A stretch of DNA of 33,426 nucleotides from Deltaproteobacteria bacterium (GCA_019310725.1 JAFDDT010000080.1:1-33426); one strand, 5' to 3'; counted from the stretch's first letter, positions 14,095-22,422 are shown. A program made the numbers and translations. Notes: generated by a model from the sequence alone, not told the origin.

Positions 14095-16359
14095 GTGCCT
14101 ATACGGCATCTTGCCAGTAACCGCAAGGTTAGCATAGTTGCCAAGCTTGAGTCTTTTAATCCGGGGGGGTCAATCAAAGATAGAATAGCTCTATCCATGA
14201 TTGAAGAGGCAGAGAACAGTGGCAACTTGACCAAGGGTAAGATCATTGTTGAGGCCACAAGCGGTAACACCGGAATAGGCCTTGCCCTTGTGGCTGCTAT
14301 TAAGGGTTACCGGGTGTTGCTCACAATGTCTGATTCAGTGAGCGAGGAAAGGAAGAGAATTCTAAAGGCACTAGGGGCAGATCTCAGGTATACCTCCTCC
14401 CGTCTCGGCACCGATGGTGCTATTGAAGAGGCGTATAGTCTGCTCAGGGAAGATCCAGACAAATACTGGTTGGCAGACCAATTCAACAATGAAAGCAACT
14501 GGAAGGCCCATTATGACGGCACCGCCCTCGAGATTTGGGAACAGACTAAAGGAAAAGTGACCATGGTGGTGACTGCTATAGGCACTACCGGCACGGCAAT
14601 GGGTGTTTCTAGAAAACTCAAGGAACTCAATCCAAGAATTGAGGTAGTCGGGGTCGAACCGTATCTGGGTCATAGTATCCAGGGAATGAAAAATATGAAG
14701 GAATCTTATCAACCCGAAATATTCGATAAGAACCTCCTGGATCGCATTGTCTATATTGAAGATGCAGAGGCCTTTGAGATGACACGGCGGCTTGCCAAGG
14801 AAGAGGGGATATTCGCGGGCATGAGTTCTGGAGCAGCCATGGCCGCTGCTCTCAAAATAGCCCAGGAAATAGAAGAAGGCCTGCTCGTAGTGATCTTGCC
14901 TGACGGTGGAGAACGATACCTGAGTACCTCGCTCTTTATGGACAGAAAGAAGACTGGCATCATCCTCTACAATACCATGACCAGGCAAAAAGATGGCTTT
15001 ACTCCCATCAGTGAGAACACAGTGTCTATGTATTCATGCGGGCCAACCGTATCAAGATTCATCGGCCTTGCCGATTGTAGGAGGTACGTGGTCGCTGATC
15101 TATTGAGACGGTACCTTGAGTTCAAGAATTTCGCAGTAACCCATATCATGAACATAACCGACCTGGACGACAGGACAATTCAGGGAGCTGGGGCTGCAGG
15201 TGAGGACATAAAAACCTTTACCAGGAAGTATTATGGAGAATTCTTGAATGATATGGATGCCCTGAGAATCAAAAGGGCAACCAGTTACCCTTTGGTTGGT
15301 CAACATGTTGAGGAAATGATAGATATCACTCAAAGACTCTTAGAAAAAGGCTTCGCCTATGAGAGGTTACGCTCTGTGTATTTCGACATTTCCCGGTTTC
15401 AGCACTATGGTAAACTTTCCAGGGTTGATTTGGATAAAATGAGGGTCGGGAAAACAGTTGACCTCGATCAATATGAAAAAGACAACCCACGAGACTTCAC
15501 CCTGCTTAAGAGGTCAAGATTGCATGAGCTCAAAAGAGGAATCTTCTTTCATACGAGGTGGGGAAATGTCCGACCCAGCTGGCACATAGAGTGTGCTGCC
15601 GTGGCCATGAAGTCTTTTGGGGAGACCTTTGACATACAGACCGGAAGTATGGACCTCATCTTTCCACACCATGAAAATGTCATTGCTATATCAGAGGCCC
15701 TCACCGGCAAGCCATTAGCCAACTACTGGGTTCACAATGAACTGGTAAAAGAAAAAAACCATCCTGAAATACCCCAAGAAAAGGCGCTCACCCTCAGAGA
15801 CGTCTTCAATAGGGGATATACCGGAAGGGAAGTTAGATTCTGGCTCATCAGTATGCACTACCGCAAGGCAATGGATTTTTCCTGGTCAAAGCTTGATGTG
15901 GCAAAAAAAACCGTGTCCCGTTTAGACAGGTTCGTTGATAAACTACGCACCTGCCAAAAAGGCCCGGTCAAAGGTGAAATTGATCAATTAATCTATGATC
16001 TCAAACAGAAGTTTGTAGGGGCAATGGATGACGATCTGAATATCTCGCAGGCCCTGGCAGCACCCTTTGACTTTATCCACAGCATCAATCGTATCATGGA
16101 TTTTCAGGGTTTGGATCTATCGGATCGTACAAAGATCGAGGATGTTCTCTCCGCTCTTAACTCAGTGCTCATGATCATGGATCTAGGAAAGCCAGAACCC
16201 TCTCAACAAATAGAGGAACTAATAAGGGAAAGGGCCGCCGCCCGGCAGAAAAAGGATTGGGCACGGGCTGATCACTTGAGAGATGAGCTTAAAAAATTAA
16301 GGGTTGAGGTGACCGACACAAAGGATGGTGCAACCTGGAGAAGAATCAAAGAAACGTGA
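14095..16359 (+). CDS. Cysteine synthase fused to a degenerate cysteinyl-tRNA synthetase-like domain
   Basis: From GTG 14095 the protein has 754 residues. Residues 1-280 are a CysK/CysM PLP enzyme making cysteine from an activated serine: FNPGGSIKDR with Lys28, EATSGNTGIGLA, GTTGTAMG, GMSSGAA and LPDGGERYLS are present. Residues 285-754 follow CysRS throughout (MYSCGPTV with C315, WHIECAAVAMK with C500, FPHHEN), but its signatures are lost. HIGN is replaced by GLAD (324-327), KMSKS by a segment near HPEIPQ, HGGG by QTGS, and the zinc-ligand Glu after HHEN by Val529. Aminoacylation is therefore unlikely. The frame is open upstream to 14029 and encodes TIYNNILDTIGNTPIV, the expected CysK N-terminus, without any ATG, GTG or TTG before 14095. 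Confidence 0.88.
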   Translation: MPIRHLASNRKVSIVAKLESFNPGGSIKDRIALSMIEEAENSGNLTKGKIIVEATSGNTGIGLALVAAIKGYRVLLTMSDSVSEERKRILKALGADLRYTSSRLGTDGAIEEAYSLLREDPDKYWLADQFNNESNWKAHYDGTALEIWEQTKGKVTMVVTAIGTTGTAMGVSRKLKELNPRIEVVGVEPYLGHSIQGMKNMKESYQPEIFDKNLLDRIVYIEDAEAFEMTRRLAKEEGIFAGMSSGAAMAAALKIAQEIEEGLLVVILPDGGERYLSTSLFMDRKKTGIILYNTMTRQKDGFTPISENTVSMYSCGPTVSRFIGLADCRRYVVADLLRRYLEFKNFAVTHIMNITDLDDRTIQGAGAAGEDIKTFTRKYYGEFLNDMDALRIKRATSYPLVGQHVEEMIDITQRLLEKGFAYERLRSVYFDISRFQHYGKLSRVDLDKMRVGKTVDLDQYEKDNPRDFTLLKRSRLHELKRGIFFHTRWGNVRPSWHIECAAVAMKSFGETFDIQTGSMDLIFPHHENVIAISEALTGKPLANYWVHNELVKEKNHPEIPQEKALTLRDVFNRGYTGREVRFWLISMHYRKAMDFSWSKLDVAKKTVSRLDRFVDKLRTCQKGPVKGEIDQLIYDLKQKFVGAMDDDLNISQALAAPFDFIHSINRIMDFQGLDLSDRTKIEDVLSALNSVLMIMDLGKPEPSQQIEELIRERAAARQKKDWARADHLRDELKKLRVEVTDTKDGATWRRIKET

Positions 16360-16381
16360 TAAAGGAGAATCTGAAGTATTT

Positions 16382-16474
16382 TGGCGGAGAGAGAGGGATT
16401 CGAACCCTCGGTGGAACTTTCGCCCCACACTCACTTAGCAGGCGAGCGCCTTCAGCCAACTCGGCCATCTCTCC
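16382..16474 (-). tRNA. tRNA-Ser (anticodon GCT)
   Basis: The gene has a seven-pair acceptor, GGAGAGA with TCTCTCC, discriminator G and encoded CCA. A long class II variable arm is present, the T-loop contains GGTTCGAATCC, and the anticodon loop CTGCTAA gives GCT, reading AGC/AGU. It is antisense and 22 bp downstream of the cysK fusion. Confidence 0.96.
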
Positions 16475-16493
16475 GCAAACGCATCAAACTTCC

Positions 16494-16581
16494 TGGCGGA
16501 GGGAGTAGGATTCGAACCCACGGTCCCTTTCGGGACAACGGTTTTCAAGACCGCCTCCTTCGACCACTCGGACATCCCTCC
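16494..16581 (-). tRNA. tRNA-Ser (anticodon TGA)
   Basis: The gene has acceptor GGAGGGA with TCCCTCC, discriminator G and encoded CCA. The variable arm is long (GTCCCGAAAGGGAC), the T-arm is GGGTTCGAATCC, and the anticodon loop CTTGAAA gives TGA, reading UCA-type codons. It lies 19 bp upstream of tRNA-Ser(GCT), so the two probably share a precursor. Confidence 0.96.
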
Positions 16582-16790
16582 ATTACCCTATTTGTATATC
16601 ATAACACAAAAACTCCGTCAAAAAATTTCCTACGCGCCAGAGCTTCCCAAATAAATACCCTACCTGCTTTGATCGGTGCCAAATCCTGAAGATTTGTTTC
16701 AAGCAATTATCCTTGACTTCTAACAGGAATTAATATTAATTAGCACTGATCAATAGAAATAATAATAAATAATATTGTGGTATCCTGGAA

Positions 16791-16973
16791 ATGGAAGAAC
16801 TCATAACGCTTGAAGAACTTTCAAGATATCTGAAAATAAGCAAGCCCACTTTATATAAGCTGGTGGAAAGGGGTAAAATCCCAGCCCTGAAAATAGCCAG
16901 CCAATGGCGCTTCAAAAAAGAGGATATTAACAGGTGGGTAGAAAAACAGAGAAAAACTAGGTTTGGGGGTTAA
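16791..16973 (+). CDS. Excisionase-type helix-turn-helix protein (HTH_17)
   Basis: This 60-residue protein is a single MerR-like/excisionase winged HTH. The sequence LITLEELSRYLKISKPTLYKLVERGKIPALKIASQWRF is split here only by the recognition turn; the RF.K.DI..W ending (WRFKKEDINRWVEKQ) is diagnostic. It should bind DNA, in a role such as local regulator, excisionase or adaptor. No integrase or phage gene is nearby. It is followed after three bases by a UPF0758 gene, so the two are cotranscribed. The AT-rich 209 bp upstream (16582-16790) contain TTGACT at 16714-16719 but no clean -10 element, and no gene. Confidence 0.88.
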   Translation: MEELITLEELSRYLKISKPTLYKLVERGKIPALKIASQWRFKKEDINRWVEKQRKTRFGG

Positions 16974-16976
16974 AAG

Positions 16977-17264
16977 ATGACTTCGGAAACTCAAACGTGG
17001 CGGTATCCTGGAGGAAAACTCAGGGAACTCGGGCCAGAAAGCCTTTCAGATAACGAGCTTCTCGCTATTTTGATTTCTTCCGGGATTAAGGGCAAGCCCG
17101 CCGAGAAGATTGCGGATGAGATTCTTTCGAAATTCGGCTCCTTCAAAGGAATGGTGAACCAGCCTTTGCAAAAATTCTCAGCATTTAAGGGTACCTCAAA
17201 TGTAAAGACTATCCGAATCGCCGCCGCCTTTGAGATTGCACGCCGCCTCTCAAAGGAAGGGTGA
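16977..17264 (+). CDS. Stand-alone UPF0758 (RadC N-terminal) domain protein
   Basis: The 95-residue protein equals only the N-terminal helix-hairpin-helix domain of RadC. It has GPESLSDNELLAILISSGIKGK, ADEILSKFGSFKGM, and a hairpin region FSAFKGTSNVKTIRIAAAFE ending EIARRLSKEG. The JAB1/MPN metalloprotease-like domain that makes up the rest of RadC (HNHPSG, then SD motifs) is missing, and it does not appear in any frame before the next gene at 17287. The domain itself looks intact, so this may be a natural short form rather than decay. A GGGGG element precedes the ATG. Pairing with a DNA-binding HTH suggests a DNA-structure function. Confidence 0.78.
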   Translation: MTSETQTWRYPGGKLRELGPESLSDNELLAILISSGIKGKPAEKIADEILSKFGSFKGMVNQPLQKFSAFKGTSNVKTIRIAAAFEIARRLSKEG

Positions 17265-17286
17265 ATCAATAATGATCCTGGGTTGA

Positions 17287-18255
17287 ATGACAAATGAACC
17301 AACGATAAGAGAGGTGAGAGAGGCTGCTGAAAGAATCAAGCCTTTTGTCCATTGCACCCCTGTCCTCACCTGTACCAGCCTTAACCGGATGTGCGAAGCC
17401 GATATATTCTTCAAGTGTGAAAACTTTCAGAAGGCCGGTGCCTTTAAGATTCGGGGGGCAACCAATGCGGTGTTTGCACTCAGAAATGAAGACGCTCTGC
17501 ACGGGGTGGCTACACACTCATCAGGCAACCATGGGGCTGCTTTGGCCCTTGCTGCCCGCTGGCGAGGCATTAAGGCCTATGTGGTCATGCCTAAAAACGC
17601 TCGCCAGGTAAAACAGGATGCTGTGGCTGAGTATGGCGGAGAGATCATTTTCTGCAAACCAACCCTTGCTGCCCGGGAGGAGGGTCTGGCTGAAGTAGTC
17701 GACCGTACCGGTGCTGTGTTTATCCATCCCTATGATGACTATCGTGTGATTTCGGGGCAAGGGACTACTGCGCTGGAACTCTGCAAAGAGGTTCCAGAGC
17801 TTGATATCGTGATGACCCCGGTGGGCGGAGGTGGGTTGCTGAGTGGGGCCGCCATTGCGGTTTCCGCACTTTCACCAAAGACCCAGGTGATTGCCGCGGA
17901 GCCCGAAAGGGCTGACGATGCATATCGTTCTTTTCACGCTGGCAGGATCATTCCTTCAGCTAATCCCGATACCATAGCAGACGGGCTCCGCACATCCCTT
18001 GGCGACCTCACATTTCCTCTCATAAAAAAATTCGCCAGAGATATTATTACCGTGACTGAAGAGGATATCGTGAAGGCAATGCGCCTCATCTGGGAGAGGA
18101 TGAAGATAATCGTGGAGCCTTCAGCCGCAGTAACCCTCGGGGCATTGCTGACCAAATCCCCTCAGTTCTCTGGAAAATGCATCGGGATCATTCTTTCGGG
18201 GGGAAACGTGGACTTGGCGCAGCTTCCATGGATCGAAAAAACAGGAGAACAATAG
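17287..18255 (+). CDS. Threonine dehydratase / serine racemase-type PLP enzyme
   Basis: The 322-residue fold-type II PLP enzyme has the Schiff-base lysine K54 in GAFKIRGA, SSGNHG at 78-83, TPVGGGGLLSG for the phosphate and LSGGNVDL at the C-terminus. There is no C-terminal ACT regulatory domain, so it is a catabolic/short form. It could deaminate threonine or serine, racemise serine, or act on 3-hydroxyaspartate; SSGNHGAALALAA is closest to serine racemase/threo-3-hydroxyaspartate ammonia-lyase. It starts 22 bp after the UPF0758 gene and converges on fmt. The substrate is not decided by sequence. Confidence 0.9.
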   Translation: MTNEPTIREVREAAERIKPFVHCTPVLTCTSLNRMCEADIFFKCENFQKAGAFKIRGATNAVFALRNEDALHGVATHSSGNHGAALALAARWRGIKAYVVMPKNARQVKQDAVAEYGGEIIFCKPTLAAREEGLAEVVDRTGAVFIHPYDDYRVISGQGTTALELCKEVPELDIVMTPVGGGGLLSGAAIAVSALSPKTQVIAAEPERADDAYRSFHAGRIIPSANPDTIADGLRTSLGDLTFPLIKKFARDIITVTEEDIVKAMRLIWERMKIIVEPSAAVTLGALLTKSPQFSGKCIGIILSGGNVDLAQLPWIEKTGEQ

Positions 18256-18290
18256 GAAGGCCCTGCATGTATCGTAACAGGGCAAACCAC

Positions 18291-19268
18291 TTATTTATGG
18301 TTGCTTAAAATACTTCCCGAACTCAACTGGCTCCCCCTCATATATTCCTGGGCTGGCAGGCGTTTCTTTCCTGGTGCCTGTATCTCTCGAACTGTCACAG
18401 ACCCTTTGCCGGTTTCTATCTCCAGGCCTCCCTTATTCAAACCCCTTATCCGGCCCGGCACTAAACCGGTCTCTGTAGGACTCGCAAGGGAACATCCATA
18501 CAGTTTCAGCGGTTTTCTATTATAAAAGGTAAAGGCCCCTGGCCAAGGATCCAAACCCCTGATTAGCCCGCAGACACGTTCTGCCGGCCATGACCAGTCT
18601 AACATGCCCTGTTCCTTGGTGAGCTTTGAGGCATAGGTAGCAAGCGAATCATCCTGCTTTTTCTTCGTAATGCTTCCGTCCGCCAGGCCCCCCAGGGTCT
18701 TTATGAGCAATCCAGGTGCCAAATCTGACAGCCTATCATGCAACTCACCTGCTGTCTCTCCTTCCAGGATATCCACTTTCTGCTGCAAAAGGATGGGCCC
18801 AGTATCCATACCCTCATCTACAAACATGGTGGTAAGTCCTGTCTCTCTCTCATTGTTAATAACGGCCCACTGAATTGGCGCCGAACCCCTATATCGAGGC
18901 AAAAGCGACCCATGAACATTAATTCCTCCCCACTGTACCGAGCTCAGCACCTTACCAGGGATTATCTGCCCAAAGGCAACGACAACCAGAAGTTCTGGTT
19001 TCAGTGAAAGGAGGGCTTCTAGAAAGCTATCATCTAACCTTTCTGGCTGGAGTATTTCAAGGCCGCTCTCTTTGGCGAGCACCTTAACAGGTGAAGGGGT
19101 CAATCTTCGGCCTCTCCCCTTTGGTCTGTCTGGCTGGGTGACTACAGCAACGAGATCGTACCCTTCGTTTATTAGGGCTTCTAAGGTAGGAACAGCGAAC
19201 TCAGGTGTTCCCATAAACATTATCTTGGGCCTTGATGAAAATGACTCATAAGAGGCTTCCGTATCCAT
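18291..19268 (-). CDS. fmt: Methionyl-tRNA formyltransferase
   Basis: The 325-residue enzyme formylates initiator Met-tRNA using 10-formyltetrahydrofolate. Catalytic residues N117, H119 (INVHGSLLPRYRGSAPI) and D155 (DEGMDTGPIL) are present, as are FMGTPEFAVPTL at the N-terminus and the C-terminal OB-like domain. The start at 19268 gives a 14-residue extension before the usual first strand and overlaps def by 23 bp, so expression is coupled. A GCCCTG/CAGGGC hairpin without a T run lies between it and the converging PLP-enzyme gene. Confidence 0.96.
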   Translation of the reverse strand: MDTEASYESFSSRPKIMFMGTPEFAVPTLEALINEGYDLVAVVTQPDRPKGRGRRLTPSPVKVLAKESGLEILQPERLDDSFLEALLSLKPELLVVVAFGQIIPGKVLSSVQWGGINVHGSLLPRYRGSAPIQWAVINNERETGLTTMFVDEGMDTGPILLQQKVDILEGETAGELHDRLSDLAPGLLIKTLGGLADGSITKKKQDDSLATYASKLTKEQGMLDWSWPAERVCGLIRGLDPWPGAFTFYNRKPLKLYGCSLASPTETGLVPGRIRGLNKGGLEIETGKGSVTVREIQAPGKKRLPAQEYMRGSQLSSGSILSNHK

Positions 19269-19767
19269 TATCGCCCTTTTTCATCAACTTATCTATCTTT
19301 TTCCTATAAAGATTTCTCTTGAGATGACTCACATGGTCAAGTATCAGCTTCCCATTCAGGTGGTCAATCTCATGCTGGATGCACACCGCGACCAGGTCCT
19401 CTGCCTCGATATCAATGGGTTTCCCATGCCTGTCAACGCCTTTGACCTTAACGTATTTTTTCCGGGTAATCTTGTCTTGAAAGCCTGGTACGCTGAGACA
19501 CCCCTCTTCAAACTCTATCTTGTCCTCTGCCAAGATAATGGTAGGATTAATCAACACATTTAAATCCCTGCCTTTCTCCCTATAGTTTATATCAAAGATA
19601 ATAACCCTCTTTGATGCTCCCACCTGATTCGCAGCCAGACCTATGCCTGATGCCCCGTACATAACCTTGCCCATGTTATCTATGAGATTCAGAATCTCAT
19701 CATCAATATTGACAACCGGTTCCGACTGTTTTCTTAGGATAGGATCTGGATAAGTATATATGTTCAT
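19246..19767 (-). CDS. def: Peptide deformylase
   Basis: The 173-residue metalloenzyme removes the formyl group from nascent proteins. All three motifs are intact: GIGLAANQ (41-48), EGCLSVPG with metal ligand C90, and QHEIDHLNG with H132, E133 and H136. Length is typical. It is first in the def-fmt operon, pairing deformylation with formylation as in many bacteria. Confidence 0.97.
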   Translation of the reverse strand: MNIYTYPDPILRKQSEPVVNIDDEILNLIDNMGKVMYGASGIGLAANQVGASKRVIIFDINYREKGRDLNVLINPTIILAEDKIEFEEGCLSVPGFQDKITRKKYVKVKGVDRHGKPIDIEAEDLVAVCIQHEIDHLNGKLILDHVSHLKRNLYRKKIDKLMKKGDNGYGSLL

Positions 19768-19871
19768 GGCTCAACAAAAAAGAATGTGTCTTCGGTAGTG
19801 AAAATATTTTTAACCATTTCCTTGCAAAAAATCAAGCGACTATCAGAAAACAGCGGCAGAGTACTTGTGTC

Positions 19872-19900
19872 TTGACAACTCTGTACGCTAAAATTATCCT
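19872..19900 (+). promoter_or_regulatory. Putative sigma-70 promoter upstream of rsmG
   Basis: TTGACA (19872-19877) and TATCCT (19895-19900) are separated by 17 bp, on the strand of rsmG, 178 bp before its ATG. The 310-bp divergent gap 19768-20077 between def and rsmG contains no supported gene. The stretch after the promoter could be a leader, but no known riboswitch pattern is apparent. Confidence 0.45.
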
Positions 19901-20077
19901 GATAGAAAAGCTTAAGAATCCACCAAGGAGACACGGGGGCTACAGAGCGCAAGCCCTTCGCAACCCAGGAGCACGTAAGTTTGATTGGAATAGTGCCTGA
20001 AGGGCCAAGTCATTCTCCCTTTCCGTTAGCTCTGTATCTTGAGGTAAGCACAAGAGATCAGAAAGTTTCGGAACGAT

Positions 20078-20782
20078 ATGCCCAAAACCTCACTACCAAA
20101 GATATCTCAGGGAACATTGGACATCGAAGACCTCCAACTATTAAGAGAGGGGGCCCATAAATTTGGGGTTGAGCTTTCAGAAAAACAAGTATCCCTCTTT
20201 GCCCTCTTACTGGATGGGCTATGCTTATGGAATCGGCGGATGAATCTCACAGGCATATCGGAAAGAAGAGAAATGATGATCAAACTCCTTCTCGATCCAC
20301 TGGTCGCACTCCCATATCTTCCGGCAGGTAGAAAAGTACTCGACGTAGGTTCAGGGGCTGGCATTCCAGGCTTCCCATTCAAGATTGCAAGACAGGAATT
20401 GGAGATCCACCTTCTCGAATCAAAGGCCAAAAAGGTCAGCTTCTTAAGGAATATGATTAGAACCTTGGGCCTCACAGGCATTGCTGCATATCAGGGTCGC
20501 GCAGAAAACAGTTTTACCCCTTCTGGCCTTTTTCCTTCCTATGATGTGGTAACTGCGCGCGCCTTGGCTCCCCTCAGAAAAACCGTCAGTATTTGTTCTC
20601 CCTATCTTACACAAGACAGCATTCTAGTGACATTCAAGGGGTCAAAGGTTAACAAAGAAATTCAAGATAGCGAAAGATTACTTGAGGAATTACATCTCGG
20701 CCTGAGCAAGAAGATTTCCTACCGCTTGCCAGAAACGGGAGGAAGCCGGTATCTCGTTATCCTGAAAAAGGAAACCAATTAG
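20078..20782 (+). CDS. rsmG: 16S rRNA (guanine527-N7)-methyltransferase
   Basis: The 234-residue SAM-dependent methyltransferase modifies G527 of 16S rRNA. It has the family opener LWNRRMNLTGIS, the SAM-binding VLDVGSGAGIPGFPF at about 87-101, the acidic ESKAKKVSFLRNM loop, and TARALAPL. The end, SRYLVILKK, is also typical. It is not next to parAB, where rsmG sits in many genomes; parAB lies 14 kb away in this window. yjbQ follows 16 bp after the stop. Confidence 0.95.
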   Translation: MPKTSLPKISQGTLDIEDLQLLREGAHKFGVELSEKQVSLFALLLDGLCLWNRRMNLTGISERREMMIKLLLDPLVALPYLPAGRKVLDVGSGAGIPGFPFKIARQELEIHLLESKAKKVSFLRNMIRTLGLTGIAAYQGRAENSFTPSGLFPSYDVVTARALAPLRKTVSICSPYLTQDSILVTFKGSKVNKEIQDSERLLEELHLGLSKKISYRLPETGGSRYLVILKKETN

Positions 20783-20798
20783 ATAAGGAGACCGGGCT

Positions 20799-21215
20799 AT
20801 GGCAGTAGTTACCAGAGAATGTGAGATAGAGACGAGGGGCTTTAGTGATGTTCATGATATCACCCCGATGGTGACAAATTTTGTGAAAAAACTACCCTTC
20901 TCTGAAGGCGCTGTTACCATATTTGTTCCTGGCTCCACAGCTGGGGTCACGACTATCGAATTTGAATCAGGTGTCATTGAGGATTTGAAAGGAGCCTTTG
21001 AAAGACTGATCCCGCCAACCATAGAATATAGGCATGATCAGAGGTGGGGTGATGGAAATGGGTTTTCTCACATTAGATCAGCCATATGCAAGGCCTCTCT
21101 AACGGTCCCTTTTGTGGCCAATAGGCCGGCTACCGGCACCTGGCAACAGATTGTTTTGATAGATTTTGACAATAGGAAAAGACACAGAAGATTTATACTG
21201 CAGGCAATCGGCTAA
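20799..21215 (+). CDS. YjbQ family (UPF0047) protein
   Basis: The 138-residue protein has the UPF0047/YjbQ fold: DVHDITPMVTNFV, the STAGVTTIE strand (usually HTSA.VTI-type) and TGTWQQIVLIDFDNRKRHRRF at the C-terminus. The usual GNGHSHLR-type histidine motif reads GNGFSHIRSAICKASL, so one family histidine is Phe here. Some members have weak thiamine-phosphate-synthase activity, but the physiological role is unsettled. An AAGGAG ribosome site about nine bases before the ATG and the 16-bp gap from rsmG suggest an operon. Confidence 0.88.
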   Translation: MAVVTRECEIETRGFSDVHDITPMVTNFVKKLPFSEGAVTIFVPGSTAGVTTIEFESGVIEDLKGAFERLIPPTIEYRHDQRWGDGNGFSHIRSAICKASLTVPFVANRPATGTWQQIVLIDFDNRKRHRRFILQAIG

Positions 21216-21310
21216 AGATCTCTGCTGCAAGTGATCATACGTCGGGAAGAGATAGGTGCTTCCTGGAAAGGGATAGGATCCTCTTCCGAAACGTATGGAA
21301 GTCTATTCGC

Positions 21311-21366
21311 CCCCGCAAGAATACCCTGCAGCTTGTCAGAGCAAAGCGGAGATCCCGCTTGCGGGG
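21311..21366. repeat. Inverted repeat between yjbQ and infA
   Basis: CCCCGCAAG (21311-21319) pairs with CTTGCGGGG (21358-21366), with an internal GCGGAGATCCCGC near-palindrome. No T run follows on either strand, so a terminator role for the converging yjbQ and infA is only possible. Confidence 0.4.
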
Positions 21367-21378
21367 TTGCGGGGAGCT

Positions 21379-21597
21379 TCATTTCAGCCGGTAGGTAATC
21401 AGGCCATGGTCGGTATCATAAGGGGAGACGCTCACCTGGACCCGGTCTCCAACAATTACCTTGATCTTGTGTTTCTTCATTCGACCGGAAAGTACTGCAG
21501 TAACCTTGATGTCTTTGTCACACTCGATTTCCATGGTTCCTCCCCCCAACATCCGGGTGACCACGCCCTCTAAATGTATGAGATCGTCTCTACTCAA
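21379..21597 (-). CDS. infA: Translation initiation factor IF-1
   Basis: The 72-residue S1/OB-fold protein binds the 30S A site during initiation. EGVVTRMLGGGTMEIE, AVLSGRMKKHKIKVIVGDRV and VSPYDTDHGLITYRLK match the family across the full length. The GDRVQV...SPYD signature is intact. It is isolated here rather than in the ribosomal-protein cluster, and a second copy could exist in the genome. Confidence 0.96.
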   Translation of the reverse strand: MSRDDLIHLEGVVTRMLGGGTMEIECDKDIKVTAVLSGRMKKHKIKVIVGDRVQVSVSPYDTDHGLITYRLK

Positions 21598-21799
21598 TTA
21601 CTTCTCTTCTCCTCGTTGCCTTTACCATCAAATGAACCAATTTTTTAAGTTTGACACAAAACGCCTTTGATGTCAATAAGTTAGCTTTAGATTTTTTGAT
21701 ACAGCAAAAATGCACTGCCTGCCATGCATGTTGAGGCAAGAAATCTCATGAAAAAGTGGACTGGTTTGGCCCCAGTATTTTGACGAATAACAGAGACTT

Positions 21800-22422
21800 G
21801 TGTATAAGTTAATGATGGCAAGAAACGATGTGGCTACTATGGGAAAGCATTCTGAAGAAAAAGGGCTTTACAGCCACATCACCGGAGTAATACTGGCCGG
21901 CGGGTTGAGCAAACGGTATGGTCAGAACAAGGCCTTTCTTGAGTTTGACGGGATTCGATTGGTCGACCGCGTCACGGCAGAAATGAAAAATATCTTTCGG
22001 CACGTCATCCTGATCACCAATGAAAAGGACCACTATGAATATCTCAGGCTCCCCACCTTTGAGGATCTCATTAAAGGATTAGGTCCCATAGGAGGAATCT
22101 ATACGGGGCTGATGAGTATATCTGATCAGGCAGGGTTCTTTGTTGCCTGTGATATGCCCTTTATCAACTGATTCCCTCAGGAGCGTCCGGACTAGAACCA
22201 CTGCATGCAATTTACTCCCAGTCCTGTTTGGGTGTAATCAAGGAGCTCATACGCGCCCAACGCTATCAGGTCAGACTCTTTTACGAACAAATATCAGTGC
22301 GATATGTTACGCAAGATGAAATCAGGAAATTTGTTCCCCCTCAGAAGGCTTTTTTCAATATCAACACCCCTGACGAATTTGCCAAAATTCAACACGTTAA
22401 CAAGACTCGAGTGAAAAAATAA
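21800..22422 (+). pseudogene. mobA: Molybdenum cofactor guanylyltransferase MobA, frameshifted with internal deletion
   Basis: The first frame has the MobA signature GVILAGGLSKRYGQNKAF with the GTP site, then GLGPIGGIYTGL and VACDMPFIN, and stops at 22169. From 22168 another frame carries the matching C-terminal part: LIPSGASGLEPLHAIYSQSC, then KAFFNINTPDEF, the conserved NINTPED-type ending, stopping at 22422. Relative to the family about 20 residues are missing at the junction, so a small deletion shifted the frame. MobA adds GMP to molybdopterin for MGD enzymes such as formate dehydrogenase. The start is uncertain (GTG 21800, or ATG codons at 21812 or 21839). An assembly error is possible. 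Confidence 0.85.

Noticed and set aside
16381-16689. 102-codon frame on the plus strand
   Set aside because: It is the antisense of the two tRNA-Ser genes, a common false prediction.
18256-18290. Bidirectional terminator between the PLP enzyme and fmt
   Set aside because: A six-pair hairpin exists but there is no T run on either strand, so it is only a weak possibility.
19764-19952. 62-codon frame upstream of def
   Set aside because: It overlaps the divergent promoter region, has no ribosome site and no recognisable domain.
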